This document shows, piece by piece, positions 1 through 8,665 of a stretch of 64,000 nt of DNA. Numbering within the stretch: position 1 is the first letter of the stretch; every line of letters starts with the position of its first letter. Under the pieces are notes generated by a model. It saw only the letters and a program-made list of their open reading frames with translations. It ran no database searches and was not told the DNA's origin. Position numbers and translations under genes: made by a program. Source of the stretch: Pseudomonas sp. 5P_3.1_Bac2 (lineage in GTDB: Bacteria > Pseudomonadota > Gammaproteobacteria > Pseudomonadales > Pseudomonadaceae); assembly GCF_025465995.1 (NCBI RefSeq), contig NZ_JANLNY010000028.1:248001-312000 (forward strand), read 5' to 3'.

Positions 1-1286
1 GGCAGTTAAGCGGGCGCCTGCATTCGCAGCTCAGCGCTACCGAGCAAATCAACCAGGCCGCCGAGGCCATCACCCACACCGAGCAAGACAACGCCCAGCG
101 CGCCACCCAGACCCTGCAGGCGGCCCACAGCGTGCGCGCCAATAGCCGCAGCGGGCAGCAGCAGCTGCGCGAAGCCATCCAGGCCATGCAGCAGCTCAGC
201 GCCCAGACCGCCACCAGCCGCGAGCTGATCGATGGCTTAAGCAGCCGCACCGAGCAGATCGAGAAAGTCACCCAGGTGATCCAATCCATCGCCAGCCAAA
301 CCAACCTGCTGGCGCTCAATGCCGCCATTGAGGCCGCCCGCGCCGGTGATCTGGGCCGTGGCTTTGCGGTGGTGGCCGACGAGGTGCGTAACCTCGCCGG
401 ACGCACCAGCAGCGCCACCGAGGAAGTCGGCCAGATCGTCACCGATATCCGCCAGCAGAGCAGTGCCGTGGTGGTGCATATGCAGCAGCAGGCCGAGCAA
501 CTGACCCAAGCGGCTGCCCAGGTCGAGTACACCGGCGAACAACTGCACGGCATCGCCAGCCTGGCCGAGGATGTGGCCGAGCAGGTCGGCCAGATCGACA
601 GCGGCACCCGCTACAACCACGAGCGTCTGGCCGAGCTGTCGGTAGCGGTGGGGCAACTGCGTGGCGATGTCAGCGACAGCGAAGCGCAGACCCGCCAACT
701 GAGCCAAGCCGCCGAACGATTGGTGGGCCTGGCGGAAAGTGTCAGCGAGCAGTTATCCACAGTCGGTTTAGACGATTATCACCAGCGCATTTATGACCTG
801 GCCCGACAAGGCGCGGCGGCGATTGGGGATAAGTTTGCCAACGACATCAGCAGTGGCCGCATCAGCTTGAATGACCTGTTCGACCGCAACTTTCAGCCCA
901 TCGCCAATAGCTTCCCGGCGAAGTACAAAACCCGTTTCGATGCTTATGCCGATCAGGTTCTGCCCAGCCTGCAAGAGCCGCTACTGAGTCAGCACGAAGG
1001 CCTGGTATTCGCCATTGCCACCACCGCCGAAGGCTATGTGCCAACCCATAACAACGCGTTTAACCATCCGCCTACCGGCGACCGCACCGTGGACACCGCG
1101 CGCAGCCGCAGTAAGCGCCTGTTTAATGATCGCACCGGCCTGCGCTGTGGCAGCCACCAGCAGGCGCTGCTGTTGCAAACCTATATGCGCGATACCGGCG
1201 AGCTGATGCACGACCTGTCGGTGCCGATCTTTGTCCAAGGCCGGCACTGGGGTGGCCTGCGCTTGGGCTACAAGCCAGAGCCCTAA
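1..1286 (+). CDS. Methyl-accepting chemotaxis protein, 3' part only
   Basis: The reading frame is already open at base 3, so the start codon and N-terminal sensor or membrane part lie outside the window. The visible part begins in the coiled-coil signalling domain. It contains the hairpin tip shared by all chemoreceptors (QTNLLALNAAIEAARAG, then GRGFAVVADEVRNLA) that contacts CheA and CheW. After the coiled coil, from about base 770, there is a further folded domain of about 170 residues with a conserved-looking segment (THNNAFNHP, DRTGLRCG, GRHWGGLRLGY). I recall this C-terminal extension from other Pseudomonas receptors, where it resembles a Cache/PAS-type sensor. Ligand unknown. An exact DnaA box (753-761) lies in frame, encoding Leu-Ser-Thr. 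Confidence 0.93.
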   Translation, partial: QLSGRLHSQLSATEQINQAAEAITHTEQDNAQRATQTLQAAHSVRANSRSGQQQLREAIQAMQQLSAQTATSRELIDGLSSRTEQIEKVTQVIQSIASQTNLLALNAAIEAARAGDLGRGFAVVADEVRNLAGRTSSATEEVGQIVTDIRQQSSAVVVHMQQQAEQLTQAAAQVEYTGEQLHGIASLAEDVAEQVGQIDSGTRYNHERLAELSVAVGQLRGDVSDSEAQTRQLSQAAERLVGLAESVSEQLSTVGLDDYHQRIYDLARQGAAAIGDKFANDISSGRISLNDLFDRNFQPIANSFPAKYKTRFDAYADQVLPSLQEPLLSQHEGLVFAIATTAEGYVPTHNNAFNHPPTGDRTVDTARSRSKRLFNDRTGLRCGSHQQALLLQTYMRDTGELMHDLSVPIFVQGRHWGGLRLGYKPEP

Positions 1287-1785
1287 GTCCTCACGGGGAA
1301 TTTCGTACTCCTGTGCATAGTTCCGGACGGGGGCTATGCGCAGTCTGGCCCCCTTCGCACGGTGGACAGATTGACGGTCAAACCAGCGCCTCCACACAGC
1401 GCAAAGCCCGGCGCTAGAGCAGCTCACCACACCGCCCGGTGGATAACTTTGCACCGTCTTGCGGGTTAAGGCTCAGCTAAAACTGTCGATCAATTGTTTA
1501 GTCAGCGCTTAACCAAGCATGCGAAAAATACAATTTATGCCGCACTAAGCCTGTGTGAATCTGCCCAACATGCGTACTCCTGTGCCGCTGTTGCCCACCC
1601 CGCCAAGCGCCTCACGTCCCCGTGAGCGACTGCGCTGTGCCGGGTTAAACGGCAATGTGCTGCGGCGCAGCATCCTGGCCTTTTGGTCCCTCTGGCATTG
1701 CCGCCACGCCCGCCCTCCAGACGCTTGCGCCGCTGCTTAAGCTGCTGCCACACCCACAATAAAATTCTGCGATCAGGAACCGCCT
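1287..1785. other. Intergenic gap, no convincing gene
   Basis: About 500 bases between the chemoreceptor and the FAD oxidoreductase. Short open frames exist on both strands, but none has a good ribosome binding site or a recognisable product. A weak inverted repeat (GGGGGC ... GCCCCC, about 1327-1352) just after the receptor may act as its terminator, though no T-tract follows. The last 20 bases carry an AGGA ribosome binding site for the next gene. Confidence 0.6.
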
Positions 1786-3099
1786 ATGAACGCCGCGATA
1801 AAACCCGTGACGCCCGCTGCCGAGCGCAGCCCGTCGTACTACAGCTCCAGCCTTAACTACGAAACCGCCTACCCAACGCTGCAAGGCACGGTTGAGGTGG
1901 ATATCGCCGTGATCGGTGGCGGGTTTACCGGCATTGCCAGCGCGGTGGAACTGGCTGAGCGCGGCTACAAAGTGGCGCTGGTGGAAACCCATAAAGTCGG
2001 CTGGGGCGCCAGTGGCCGTAACGGCGGCCAGGTCACCGGCAGCCTCTCCGGTGACGGCGCCATGCGCAAGCAAATGCAGCAGTGGCTGGGCAGCGACGTG
2101 GATGATTTCATCTGGAACCTGCGCTTTCGCGGCCACGAGATCATCAAGCAACGTGTAGCCAAATACGGCATCCAGTGCGACCTCAAATTCGGTCACCTGC
2201 ACGCCGCCATGAAGCCGTCCCATATGGACGAACTGCGCGCGTCCTATGACGAAGCCCTAGCGCGTGGCATGGCTGATGAAGTCAGCCTGCTCGATGCCGC
2301 CGGCGTGCGCGAGCACCTGCAGAGCGACCTGTACTGTGGGGCGATCAAAAACCTGCGCAACATGCACCTGCACCCGCTCAACCTGTGCTTGGGTGAAGCC
2401 CAGGCGCTGACCAGCCTGGGCGGGCTGATCTTCGAGCACTCCGAAGTGCTCGACATCATCCACGGCGCCCAGCCAGCCGTGGTCACCGCCCAGGGCCGGG
2501 TCAATGCCAAGCAGATCCTGCTCGCGGGCGACGTGTATCACAAGCTCGAACGCAAACAGCTCAAGGGCATGATCTTCCCGGCCATGGGCGGCATCGTCAC
2601 CACCGCGCCACTGGGCGAGCTAGCCCAGCAGATCAACCCGCAAGACTTGGCCGTGTATGACTGCCGCTTTGTGCTCGACTACTACCGCATGACCGGCGAT
2701 GGCCGCCTGCTGTTCGGTGGCGGCGCCAACTACTCCGGGCGCGATTCGCGGGATATCGCCGGCGAGCTGCGGCCCTGCATCGAACGCACCTTCCCGGCAC
2801 TCAAGGGCGTGCCGATCGACTACCAGTGGAGCTGCGCCATGGGCATCGTGATGAACCGCATCCCGCAGCTGGGCAAGCTGTCGGATAACGTCTGGTACTG
2901 CCAGGGCTACTCGGGCCATGGCGTCGCCACCAGCCACATCATGGGGGAAATCATGGCCACGGCGCTGACTGGCGACCTAGAGAAATTCGACACCTTCGCC
3001 CGCTGTAAGCATGTGAAGGTGCCGCTGGGTGATGTGTTCGGCAACCCGATGCTGGCGGCCGGCATGTGGTACTACCAGATGCTGGAAAAGCTGCGCTAA
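1786..3099 (+). CDS. FAD-dependent amine/amino acid oxidoreductase (DAO family, PuuB/OrdL-like)
   Basis: A 437-residue flavoprotein of the D-amino-acid-oxidase (DAO) superfamily. The Rossmann dinucleotide-binding motif is at residues 42-50 (IGGGFTG), followed about 25 residues later by an acidic end of beta-2 (VALVET) and the GASGRNGGQ segment typical of the gamma-glutamylputrescine oxidase (PuuB/OrdL) group. Near the C-terminus the YSGHGVATSH segment matches the FAD-contact region of that family. Such enzymes oxidise an amine on a polyamine or amino acid derivative and release peroxide or feed electrons onward. The true substrate cannot be read from the sequence. No other polyamine genes adjoin it. 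The ATG is preceded by AGGA at good spacing. Confidence 0.85.
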   Translation: MNAAIKPVTPAAERSPSYYSSSLNYETAYPTLQGTVEVDIAVIGGGFTGIASAVELAERGYKVALVETHKVGWGASGRNGGQVTGSLSGDGAMRKQMQQWLGSDVDDFIWNLRFRGHEIIKQRVAKYGIQCDLKFGHLHAAMKPSHMDELRASYDEALARGMADEVSLLDAAGVREHLQSDLYCGAIKNLRNMHLHPLNLCLGEAQALTSLGGLIFEHSEVLDIIHGAQPAVVTAQGRVNAKQILLAGDVYHKLERKQLKGMIFPAMGGIVTTAPLGELAQQINPQDLAVYDCRFVLDYYRMTGDGRLLFGGGANYSGRDSRDIAGELRPCIERTFPALKGVPIDYQWSCAMGIVMNRIPQLGKLSDNVWYCQGYSGHGVATSHIMGEIMATALTGDLEKFDTFARCKHVKVPLGDVFGNPMLAAGMWYYQMLEKLR

Positions 3100-3106
3100 G
3101 CCTGGC

Positions 3107-5071
3107 TTATGCGCCAGGGTTTGGCTGGACTAGCTCAGCCTCGGCGCTGGCCTCCCGCTCAAGGCCAAAACTGACCCGTGGCGAGCCGTCGGCATTGAGC
3201 TGATAGATCGCCCGCGGCAGGCCCTGCTCATCGAAGTACACCTGGCCCAACCCCGCACTGTTCCACAGCCGTTCGCCAGACTGGCTGCGCGACGGCACCA
3301 AGGGCGTGACCTGCATGGCGCGGCGGCGGGTTAGCCAGTTGAGCGGCGACCAGGGCGCATACAGCCAACGGTTGAGGCGGTCGAACCAATCCAGCAGGCG
3401 CTTGGGGAATTGGTTTTTCACCCCACTGCTGGTGATCTGCCAAATATGCGGGCCGTGTTTGCGCTGACGGATCAGCACCTCATACACAAACGAGTAATGC
3501 ACGTCGCCGGAGAGGATCACGTAGTGCCCCGGCGTGCGTGAATGGCGGAAGATATTCAGCATCACCTGCGCCGCGCCACGGTGTGCCATCCAGTTTTCCG
3601 CATCGACCATCAGCGGTTGGCCGGCCCAGGTGAAGATCCGCTGCACCGTCTCAATCAACTTCACGCCAAACATCGGCGCCGGCGACACAATGATTGCCGA
3701 GGGGTGATCGAGCAGCGCTTGCTGAAACTCACACAAAGCCTCCCAATCCATCAAACCTGAGGGCTCACGCAGCTTGTGCTCGCTGCGCCAACGGCGCGTG
3801 CGGGTATCCAGCACCACCAGTGCCGGCTGGGTGGGCAGCACGTAGTGCCAGTGGTGAAAGCTGAACAGTCGGTTGATCAGCTCGTCTTGCTGGGCGCAGG
3901 GCAAATGGTTGGTGCTATCACGGGCATCGAGCATGTTGCCGACCTGCGCCACCAGCTCGGTGAATAACTGCGGCTGGTTACCCCAGCCTTGGCACAGCAT
4001 GTAGGCAAGCAGCGCGTTGCCAATGATGCGCTTGGAAAACGGATGGCCGTAGGCGGTGAGCTCCCACTGTGCGCTGAGGTTCCAGTCGTCAGTGACATCA
4101 TGGTCGTCAAAAATCATCAACGTCGGCAGATGCGCCAGCGCCCGAGCCACCTGTGCCAGGCCTGCACGAAAGTCGGTAACCGGCCCCAGCTCCTGCTGAT
4201 AACGCGTCAGCTCATCCGGCGGCAGCTCAGGCAAGCTGTCATCCAATAGGGTCCAGGGTGTGGGCGACCACACCAACAGGTACATGGCCAACATCTCGGC
4301 GCAGGTCACCAAGTGGTTGTCGGCACTGTTGCTGGTAAAAATCGGCTTCTTTACCCCAGCAAAAAACCGTTTATGCACCCCTTGGTTGCTCGGCGTTTCG
4401 GGCAACAGTTCGGTGCGCTGGTAGTAGCTGGCCGGGTGCTGATACAGCTCCGTGCTGTCGTCCACAATGCTGCCTTGCAGGTACTCGCCAAACAGCCCCA
4501 GGCGCTCGATTAACTGGTGAATGGCGCGCAACATCGGCCCGGCCACATCGTCGGCATACACCTGATCGCCACTGAGCATCAGCAAGGCCGGACGCTGTTC
4601 AGGGCGATGAGGCTCCGCCAACAGTTGATCGGCGCACAACATGCCATCGGGCGCACTGTAGTGTGGCTTGCGGCACGAGCCATGGAGCAGGTGATCCAAG
4701 CGCTCACGCAGGACAAAATTGGCCCTCTGCGCATCGCCATACAGCAGATGGGGGCCCCACTGTTTAATCCCCTGTGCAGCCTGGCCAGGCTGCTCAAGCA
4801 GCAGGTCGTAATCGATCTGCACGTCATAGGGCAGGGGCTCATCGAGGGCCACATCGATCAGGTGGATAAAGGCCCGCTCACCGATCTGCAGCACTTGGCA
4901 ACGCTCGCCCAGCAAAGGGTACTGCTGCTCCTGAGCGGCCACGGCCAGATGCAGATTGAGGGTTAACCGTTGACTGCCCACCAGCCAAATCACCAAGCGC
5001 TGCGGCTGGATTAAGCGCAGCAGCGGGCCAACCAACACTAAGGGTAAAGCGGAGCAAGCAGGAGTGGACAT
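3107..5071 (-). CDS. PhoD-like metallophosphatase, 654 aa
   Basis: A large cytosolic protein of the PhoD-like metallophosphatase family. Metal-ligand motifs are visible in order: SGDQVYADD (about 166-175), FDDHDVTDDWN (about 321-331) and SGDVHYSF (about 521-528). The DDHD and GDVH motifs are the metal-binding Asp/His clusters of calcineurin-like phosphoesterases. There is no Tat or Sec signal peptide, unlike secreted PhoD enzymes, so it probably acts inside the cell; the substrate is unknown. I chose the ATG nine codons into the longest frame because the resulting N-terminus (MSTPACS) looks more natural, but 5098 is possible. It converges with the FAD oxidoreductase, leaving only 7 bases between the two stops. 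Confidence 0.85.
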   Translation of the reverse strand: MSTPACSALPLVLVGPLLRLIQPQRLVIWLVGSQRLTLNLHLAVAAQEQQYPLLGERCQVLQIGERAFIHLIDVALDEPLPYDVQIDYDLLLEQPGQAAQGIKQWGPHLLYGDAQRANFVLRERLDHLLHGSCRKPHYSAPDGMLCADQLLAEPHRPEQRPALLMLSGDQVYADDVAGPMLRAIHQLIERLGLFGEYLQGSIVDDSTELYQHPASYYQRTELLPETPSNQGVHKRFFAGVKKPIFTSNSADNHLVTCAEMLAMYLLVWSPTPWTLLDDSLPELPPDELTRYQQELGPVTDFRAGLAQVARALAHLPTLMIFDDHDVTDDWNLSAQWELTAYGHPFSKRIIGNALLAYMLCQGWGNQPQLFTELVAQVGNMLDARDSTNHLPCAQQDELINRLFSFHHWHYVLPTQPALVVLDTRTRRWRSEHKLREPSGLMDWEALCEFQQALLDHPSAIIVSPAPMFGVKLIETVQRIFTWAGQPLMVDAENWMAHRGAAQVMLNIFRHSRTPGHYVILSGDVHYSFVYEVLIRQRKHGPHIWQITSSGVKNQFPKRLLDWFDRLNRWLYAPWSPLNWLTRRRAMQVTPLVPSRSQSGERLWNSAGLGQVYFDEQGLPRAIYQLNADGSPRVSFGLEREASAEAELVQPNPGA

Positions 5072-5133
5072 CGGCGCATCAGTCTCTAAAGTTGGCACTG
5101 GCAGTAGAACGTCAGTCAGGGGTGTGGGTTCAG

Positions 5134-5817
5134 TCAGTCGGCCGCGTGTTGCAGGCGGGCAAAATCAAGAATCTCAATTTCGCCGTAATTCAACCGCAGG
5201 ATGCCAAGGCTCTCCAGCTCTTTGAGGATTTGGTTAGTGGTCTGCCGCGACAGGGCCAACATCAACGCCAGTTGCTCTTGGGGCAATTGCAAGAGCGAAC
5301 GCGACGCGCCTTCACCATACTGATCAGCAATGGCCAGCAGCCTTCGGGCCAAGCGCGGCGCCGCTGGCAGCAGGCTTAAATCCTCCAGATAAGCAAAGCT
5401 CTGCCTGAGTTTGTGACTCATCAGCAGGGCGAAATCGCGCCAATACTGGGGCTGCTCAGTGAGCAGAGCATGCAAGCGGCTTTCGCTGACCAACAGCAAG
5501 GTACTGGGACTATCGGCAAACACATCATGGGTGCGCGGCAGGCCGTCAAACAGGGCGATCTCACCAAACCACTGCGGCGCCTCCACCCGCGCCAGCAGCG
5601 ACTCTTTGCCCGCAGCCGTCACCGCGCCGACACGCACACCGCCCTCCACCACGGCGTACACCCCCAAGGCTTTATCGCCACGGCGAAACAACACCTGACC
5701 AGCGCTAAGCAGCTGCACCTGCGCCGCCTCCAATAAAGCCTGTTGTAAGTCCGCGGACAGGCCAGCAAACCAATTACCCTGGGCCAGCAGGCTGTGGAAG
5801 CCTAACGCGCTGTTCAT
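5134..5817 (-). CDS. Crp/Fnr-family transcriptional regulator
   Basis: A 227-residue regulator. An N-terminal cyclic-nucleotide-binding beta-barrel (about 15-130; LFRRGDKALGVYAVVEGGVRVG and FGEIALFDGLPRTHDV are characteristic) is followed by a dimerisation helix and a C-terminal winged helix (about 155-220; LPQEQLALMLALSRQTTNQIL is the recognition region). There is no N-terminal cysteine cluster, so it is not an iron-sulfur oxygen sensor of the Fnr/Anr type. Its effector is unknown. It lies just upstream of, and in the same direction as, the PhoD-like gene, and is divergent from the Mpo1-like gene. A Crp-shaped palindrome at 5833-5848 lies in the shared promoter region, which suggests autoregulation. 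Confidence 0.9.
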   Translation of the reverse strand: MNSALGFHSLLAQGNWFAGLSADLQQALLEAAQVQLLSAGQVLFRRGDKALGVYAVVEGGVRVGAVTAAGKESLLARVEAPQWFGEIALFDGLPRTHDVFADSPSTLLLVSESRLHALLTEQPQYWRDFALLMSHKLRQSFAYLEDLSLLPAAPRLARRLLAIADQYGEGASRSLLQLPQEQLALMLALSRQTTNQILKELESLGILRLNYGEIEILDFARLQHAAD

Positions 5818-5832
5818 TCGCTCACTCCAGTT

Positions 5833-5848
5833 TGTCGGCTAGGCGACA
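5833..5848. promoter_or_regulatory. Crp-type palindrome, candidate operator
   Basis: TGTCG-N6-CGACA is an exact inverted repeat with the same 5-6-5 geometry as Crp sites (TGTGA-N6-TCACA). It lies 16 bases upstream of the Crp/Fnr-family gene start and about 60 bases upstream of the divergent Mpo1-like gene. Placement and geometry suggest that the neighbouring regulator binds here. This is inference. Confidence 0.45.
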
Positions 5849-5906
5849 GAACCTGGCAAGCAACCCCGGCCATGCTCAATCACCCGTCCCGCCTGAGATA
5901 ATAATT

Positions 5907-6431
5907 ATGCAAACTCTGGTCGATCATCTGAGTAACTACGCCACTTACCACCGCGATCAACGCAATATCCTCAGCCACTTTATCGGCATCCCGCTGATTG
6001 TGGTCGCCGTGGCCGTTTTACTATCGCGCCCAGGCCTGAGTTTAGCCGGCCTGTGGCTATCACCAGCGACCTTGCTGGTGATAGCCACTAGCGCGTTCTA
6101 TCTGTGTCTGGATATGCGCTTTGGCTTGCTCATGAGCCTGCTGCTGAGCCTGTGCTTGTGGCCCGGCGCGGTGCTGGCAGCCTCTAGCCAAAGCCTATGG
6201 CTGGCTAGTGGCATCGGTCTGTTTGTCGTCGGCTGGATTATTCAGTTTATCGGTCATTACTACGAAGGGCGCAAACCTGCCTTTGTTGATGACCTGATTG
6301 GCTTGGCCATCGGCCCACTGTTTGTGGTGGCCGAAGCAGTGTTTCTGCTCGGCCTGCGCAAAGAGGTGGAACACGCCGTGGTCAAACGCGCCGGTCCGGT
6401 GTGCCTAAACCCCCACAAAGCGGCCGCCTAA
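5907..6431 (+). CDS. Mpo1-like (DUF962/YGL010w-type) membrane protein
   Basis: A 174-residue integral membrane protein. The N-terminus (LVDHLSNYATYHRDQRNILSHFIGIPL) and the later IGHYYEGRKPAFVDDLIGLAIGP segment are hallmarks of the Mpo1-like family, whose yeast member is an iron-dependent dioxygenase of 2-hydroxy fatty acids. The family's conserved histidines (HRDQRN..HFIG, IGHYYEG) are present. About four membrane helices lie between residues 25 and 150. The longest frame starts earlier (5832), but the ATG at 5907 gives the family's usual N-terminus. The bacterial function is not established. Confidence 0.82.
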   Translation: MQTLVDHLSNYATYHRDQRNILSHFIGIPLIVVAVAVLLSRPGLSLAGLWLSPATLLVIATSAFYLCLDMRFGLLMSLLLSLCLWPGAVLAASSQSLWLASGIGLFVVGWIIQFIGHYYEGRKPAFVDDLIGLAIGPLFVVAEAVFLLGLRKEVEHAVVKRAGPVCLNPHKAAA

Positions 6432-7122
6432 GCCCTCTATGCAGTGGTCAGGCCCAGGCTTCTGGGTCTGACCAAGCGCAGTTCCTTGCAGGGCGCTGCA
6501 CAGGTCTAAAAGAACGCTCGACCAGCCATTACGCACAGCCACAGCCACAGCCACAGCCACAGCCACAGCCACACAGCGTGGGATAAATACTTGTAACGTA
6601 ACTGCAATTAATTAAATACGCCTACAAACATAAAACCCTACAACCTGCCACCTAAACAGCCCCCTTCTAAAAACTCACGCCAGAAGCCCCCACAAAAATA
6701 TCTACACAACATACAAAGTAATATTTCAACCACTAGACATTTACCAAGCAAACAATACCAGTACGCATTTCAAGAACATTGAAATTCGCAAATAAATTAA
6801 AAAATCTAAATTGATCAAATCCTAGAATATCCCCTAAGCGCTTACCGGCTGCCTGTTAGTGGCTTACATCACAGCGCATCTTAGCAAGCCACTTGGCCCT
6901 ATGGCGCAGAGCTAGGAGGCTAGGTGTCCTAAGACCACTATAAATGGCCAAAATTGCTGCACAGATTAAACTTAGCTAGCTATTAAAAATCCGTAAAAAG
7001 TAGCTTAACAAACCAACAACAGCGCAATAAAACACTTAACCGACTATATATTAAATCCTAAACTTTTATATTCACTTATATTTTATTAAAGCGCGCCGTA
7101 AAAATAGACAAATGTAACTATT
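6432..7122. other. AT-rich intergenic region with a hexamer microsatellite
   Basis: About 690 bases with no gene I can support. From about 6590 to 7120 the sequence is clearly AT-rich (many A/T runs such as ATTAAATACG, TATATATTAAATCC), in sharp contrast to the GC-rich chromosome. The 5' part holds the CACAGC repeat. The region probably contains the promoter and upstream regulatory sequence of the first protease. Low GC of this kind is a typical target of MvaT-type silencers in Pseudomonas. Confidence 0.6.
6534..6569. repeat. Tandem hexanucleotide repeat (CACAGC)6
   Basis: Six perfect consecutive copies of CACAGC with a partial extra copy at the right end. It lies about 100 bases after the Mpo1-like gene and is not in a supported reading frame. 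Such short perfect arrays can vary in copy number by slippage. Confidence 0.95.
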
Positions 7123-7221
7123 CCATGGCAGCTTAATTCCTGACCTAACCGGGTCTAACTTTGTTATTACCCACAAGGTAATGACATCAACAATAAGTAT
7201 TTGCGTCATGAGGATAGGGAT
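7123..7221 (+). promoter_or_regulatory. Conserved leader of protease gene 1, with hairpin
   Basis: The last 99 bases before the ATG align with the 97 bases before the second protease (9293-9389). Shared blocks are CCATGGCA, the CCTAA..GGTC block, a hairpin, and GCGT(C/A)ATGAGGATA over the ribosome binding site. Here the hairpin is TTATTACC / GGTAATGA (7164-7184) with loop CACAA, ending 37 bases before the ATG. The GAGGAT ribosome binding site contains a GGA core, the kind of site bound by RsmA/RsmE. That secreted proteases are Gac/Rsm targets is known in other pseudomonads; it is inference here. Confidence 0.55.
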
Positions 7222-8628
7222 ATGCCTACTAACGCTCTTGCATTAAAACCCAGCAGTGATGCCTACCAACAAGTGCTCAATTTCTTCAACCTACATACCC
7301 GTGGTAACGGCTTAACGCTCAACGGTAAACCCTCCTACGACAGCGACGCTGCTGCCGCCCAGATTACCCGCAGCCACACTGCCTGGCCCATCGACGGCAA
7401 AGGTGTGGCGACCATCAGCTACGCCTTCCTTGATGCCCCCAACAGCTATTTCAACAGCTACAACCTAGGCACCTTCAGCCGCTTCAACGAGCAGCAAAAA
7501 GCGCAAACGCTGCTGTCCCTGCAATCGTGGGAAGACATCGCCAATATTGACTTCGTCCAGGCTGCATCGCCCCGTACCGCAGGCATCACCTTCGGGGTCT
7601 ACAGCAATTCCATCGGCGGCGCGGCCTTTGCCGATAACTTCCCGAACCGCCAAGGCGTGATCGAACATTCAGAGATCTGGCTGCTGAATGAAGCCTCGAA
7701 CAACTACCCGACCCTGGGCGGCTATGGTCGCCTGACCATCACCCACGAAATCGGTCACGCCTTGGGTCTAAGCCACCCCGGCAACTACAACGCGGGGCAA
7801 GGTGCGCCCACCTATAGCAACGCCACCTATGGCGAGGACACTCGCGGCTTTTCCTCGATGAGTTATTGGGGCGAGCAGTACACCGGCCACGACTTCAAAG
7901 GCGCCTATGCGGCTGCACCGCTTCTCGACGACATTACTGCGCTGCAAAGCCTGTATGGCGCCAACACCGCCACCCGCACCGGGGACACGGTGTACGGCTT
8001 TAACTCCAACAGCGGACGCGACTTCTACAGCGCCACCTCGGCCAGCAGCAAACTGGTGTTTGCCGTTTGGGACGGCGGCGGCAACGACACCCTGGATTTT
8101 TCAGGCTACAGCCAAGGGCAAAAGATCAACCTCAGTGCCGGCAGTTTCTCTGATGTCGGCGGCCTGCTCGGCAACGTCTCTATCGCCCATGGCGTGAGTG
8201 TAGAAAACGCATTTGGCGGCGCCGGTGATGACCTGCTGATCGGTAACAGCGCGGCGAATCTGCTACGCGGCGGTGGCGGTAACGACATTCTCTACGGCGG
8301 CTTAGGAGCCGATCAGTTAAGTGGCGGCGGCGGGCGAGACATTTTTGTCTACGCCGATATCGCCGAATCTCGGGCCACCGCCGCGGACCGCATCCTCGAC
8401 TTCACCAGCGGCCAGGACAAAATCGACCTTACCGGCATCGCCGCTTTCGTCAACGGCCTCACTCTGCAGTACGTCAGCGCGTTTAGCGGCGTAGTCGGCC
8501 AAGCCATCCTCGGTTACGACGCGCCCAGCAATACCGGCCGCCTCACCATCGACTTCAGCGGCAAGTCTCAGCCCGACTTCGTCATCAATCTGATTGGCCA
8601 GGCCACCCAGGCCGATATCTTGGCTTAA
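7222..8628 (+). CDS. aprA: Serralysin-type secreted zinc metalloprotease, copy 1
   Basis: A 468-residue extracellular protease of the serralysin (M10B) family. The zinc-binding motif HEIGHALGLSH is at residues 175-185, and the Met-turn SMSYW, with its zinc-ligand tyrosine, is at about 212-216. A C-terminal RTX domain (about 332-375; GGAGDDLLIG, GGGGNDILYGG, GADQLSGGGG) binds calcium. The extreme C-terminus DILA fits the acidic-plus-three-hydrophobic signal of type I secretion substrates. There is no N-terminal signal peptide, as expected. The frame extends to a TTG at 7201, but the ATG at 7222 has a GAGGAT ribosome binding site and matches copy 2 (both begin MPTNALALK). The two copies are closely similar along their whole length, so this is a tandem duplication. 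The usual aprDEF exporter genes are absent nearby. Confidence 0.95.
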   Translation: MPTNALALKPSSDAYQQVLNFFNLHTRGNGLTLNGKPSYDSDAAAAQITRSHTAWPIDGKGVATISYAFLDAPNSYFNSYNLGTFSRFNEQQKAQTLLSLQSWEDIANIDFVQAASPRTAGITFGVYSNSIGGAAFADNFPNRQGVIEHSEIWLLNEASNNYPTLGGYGRLTITHEIGHALGLSHPGNYNAGQGAPTYSNATYGEDTRGFSSMSYWGEQYTGHDFKGAYAAAPLLDDITALQSLYGANTATRTGDTVYGFNSNSGRDFYSATSASSKLVFAVWDGGGNDTLDFSGYSQGQKINLSAGSFSDVGGLLGNVSIAHGVSVENAFGGAGDDLLIGNSAANLLRGGGGNDILYGGLGADQLSGGGGRDIFVYADIAESRATAADRILDFTSGQDKIDLTGIAAFVNGLTLQYVSAFSGVVGQAILGYDAPSNTGRLTIDFSGKSQPDFVINLIGQATQADILA

Positions 8629-8631
8629 CCT

Positions 8632-8665
8632 GTGGCAACCCGAGGCTTAGGCCTTGGGTTGCCAC
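8632..8665 (+). terminator. Hairpin after protease 1
   Basis: A strong inverted repeat three bases after the stop: GTGGCAACCC pairs with GGGTTGCCAC, with an inner AGGC-TTAG-GCCT stem. No T-run follows, so it may be a factor-dependent terminator or an mRNA 3' stabiliser rather than a classical intrinsic terminator. Confidence 0.6.

Noticed and set aside
1555..1740. 61-codon plus-strand frame in the first intergenic gap
   Set aside because: No ribosome site, Pro/Arg-rich composition typical of random GC-rich sequence.
6534..6569. Possible CRISPR array
   Set aside because: It is a contiguous hexamer repeat without spacers; no cas gene in the window.
7201..7221. TTG start for protease copy 1
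   Set aside because: The ATG at 7222 has the ribosome site and matches the copy 2 start and leader spacing.
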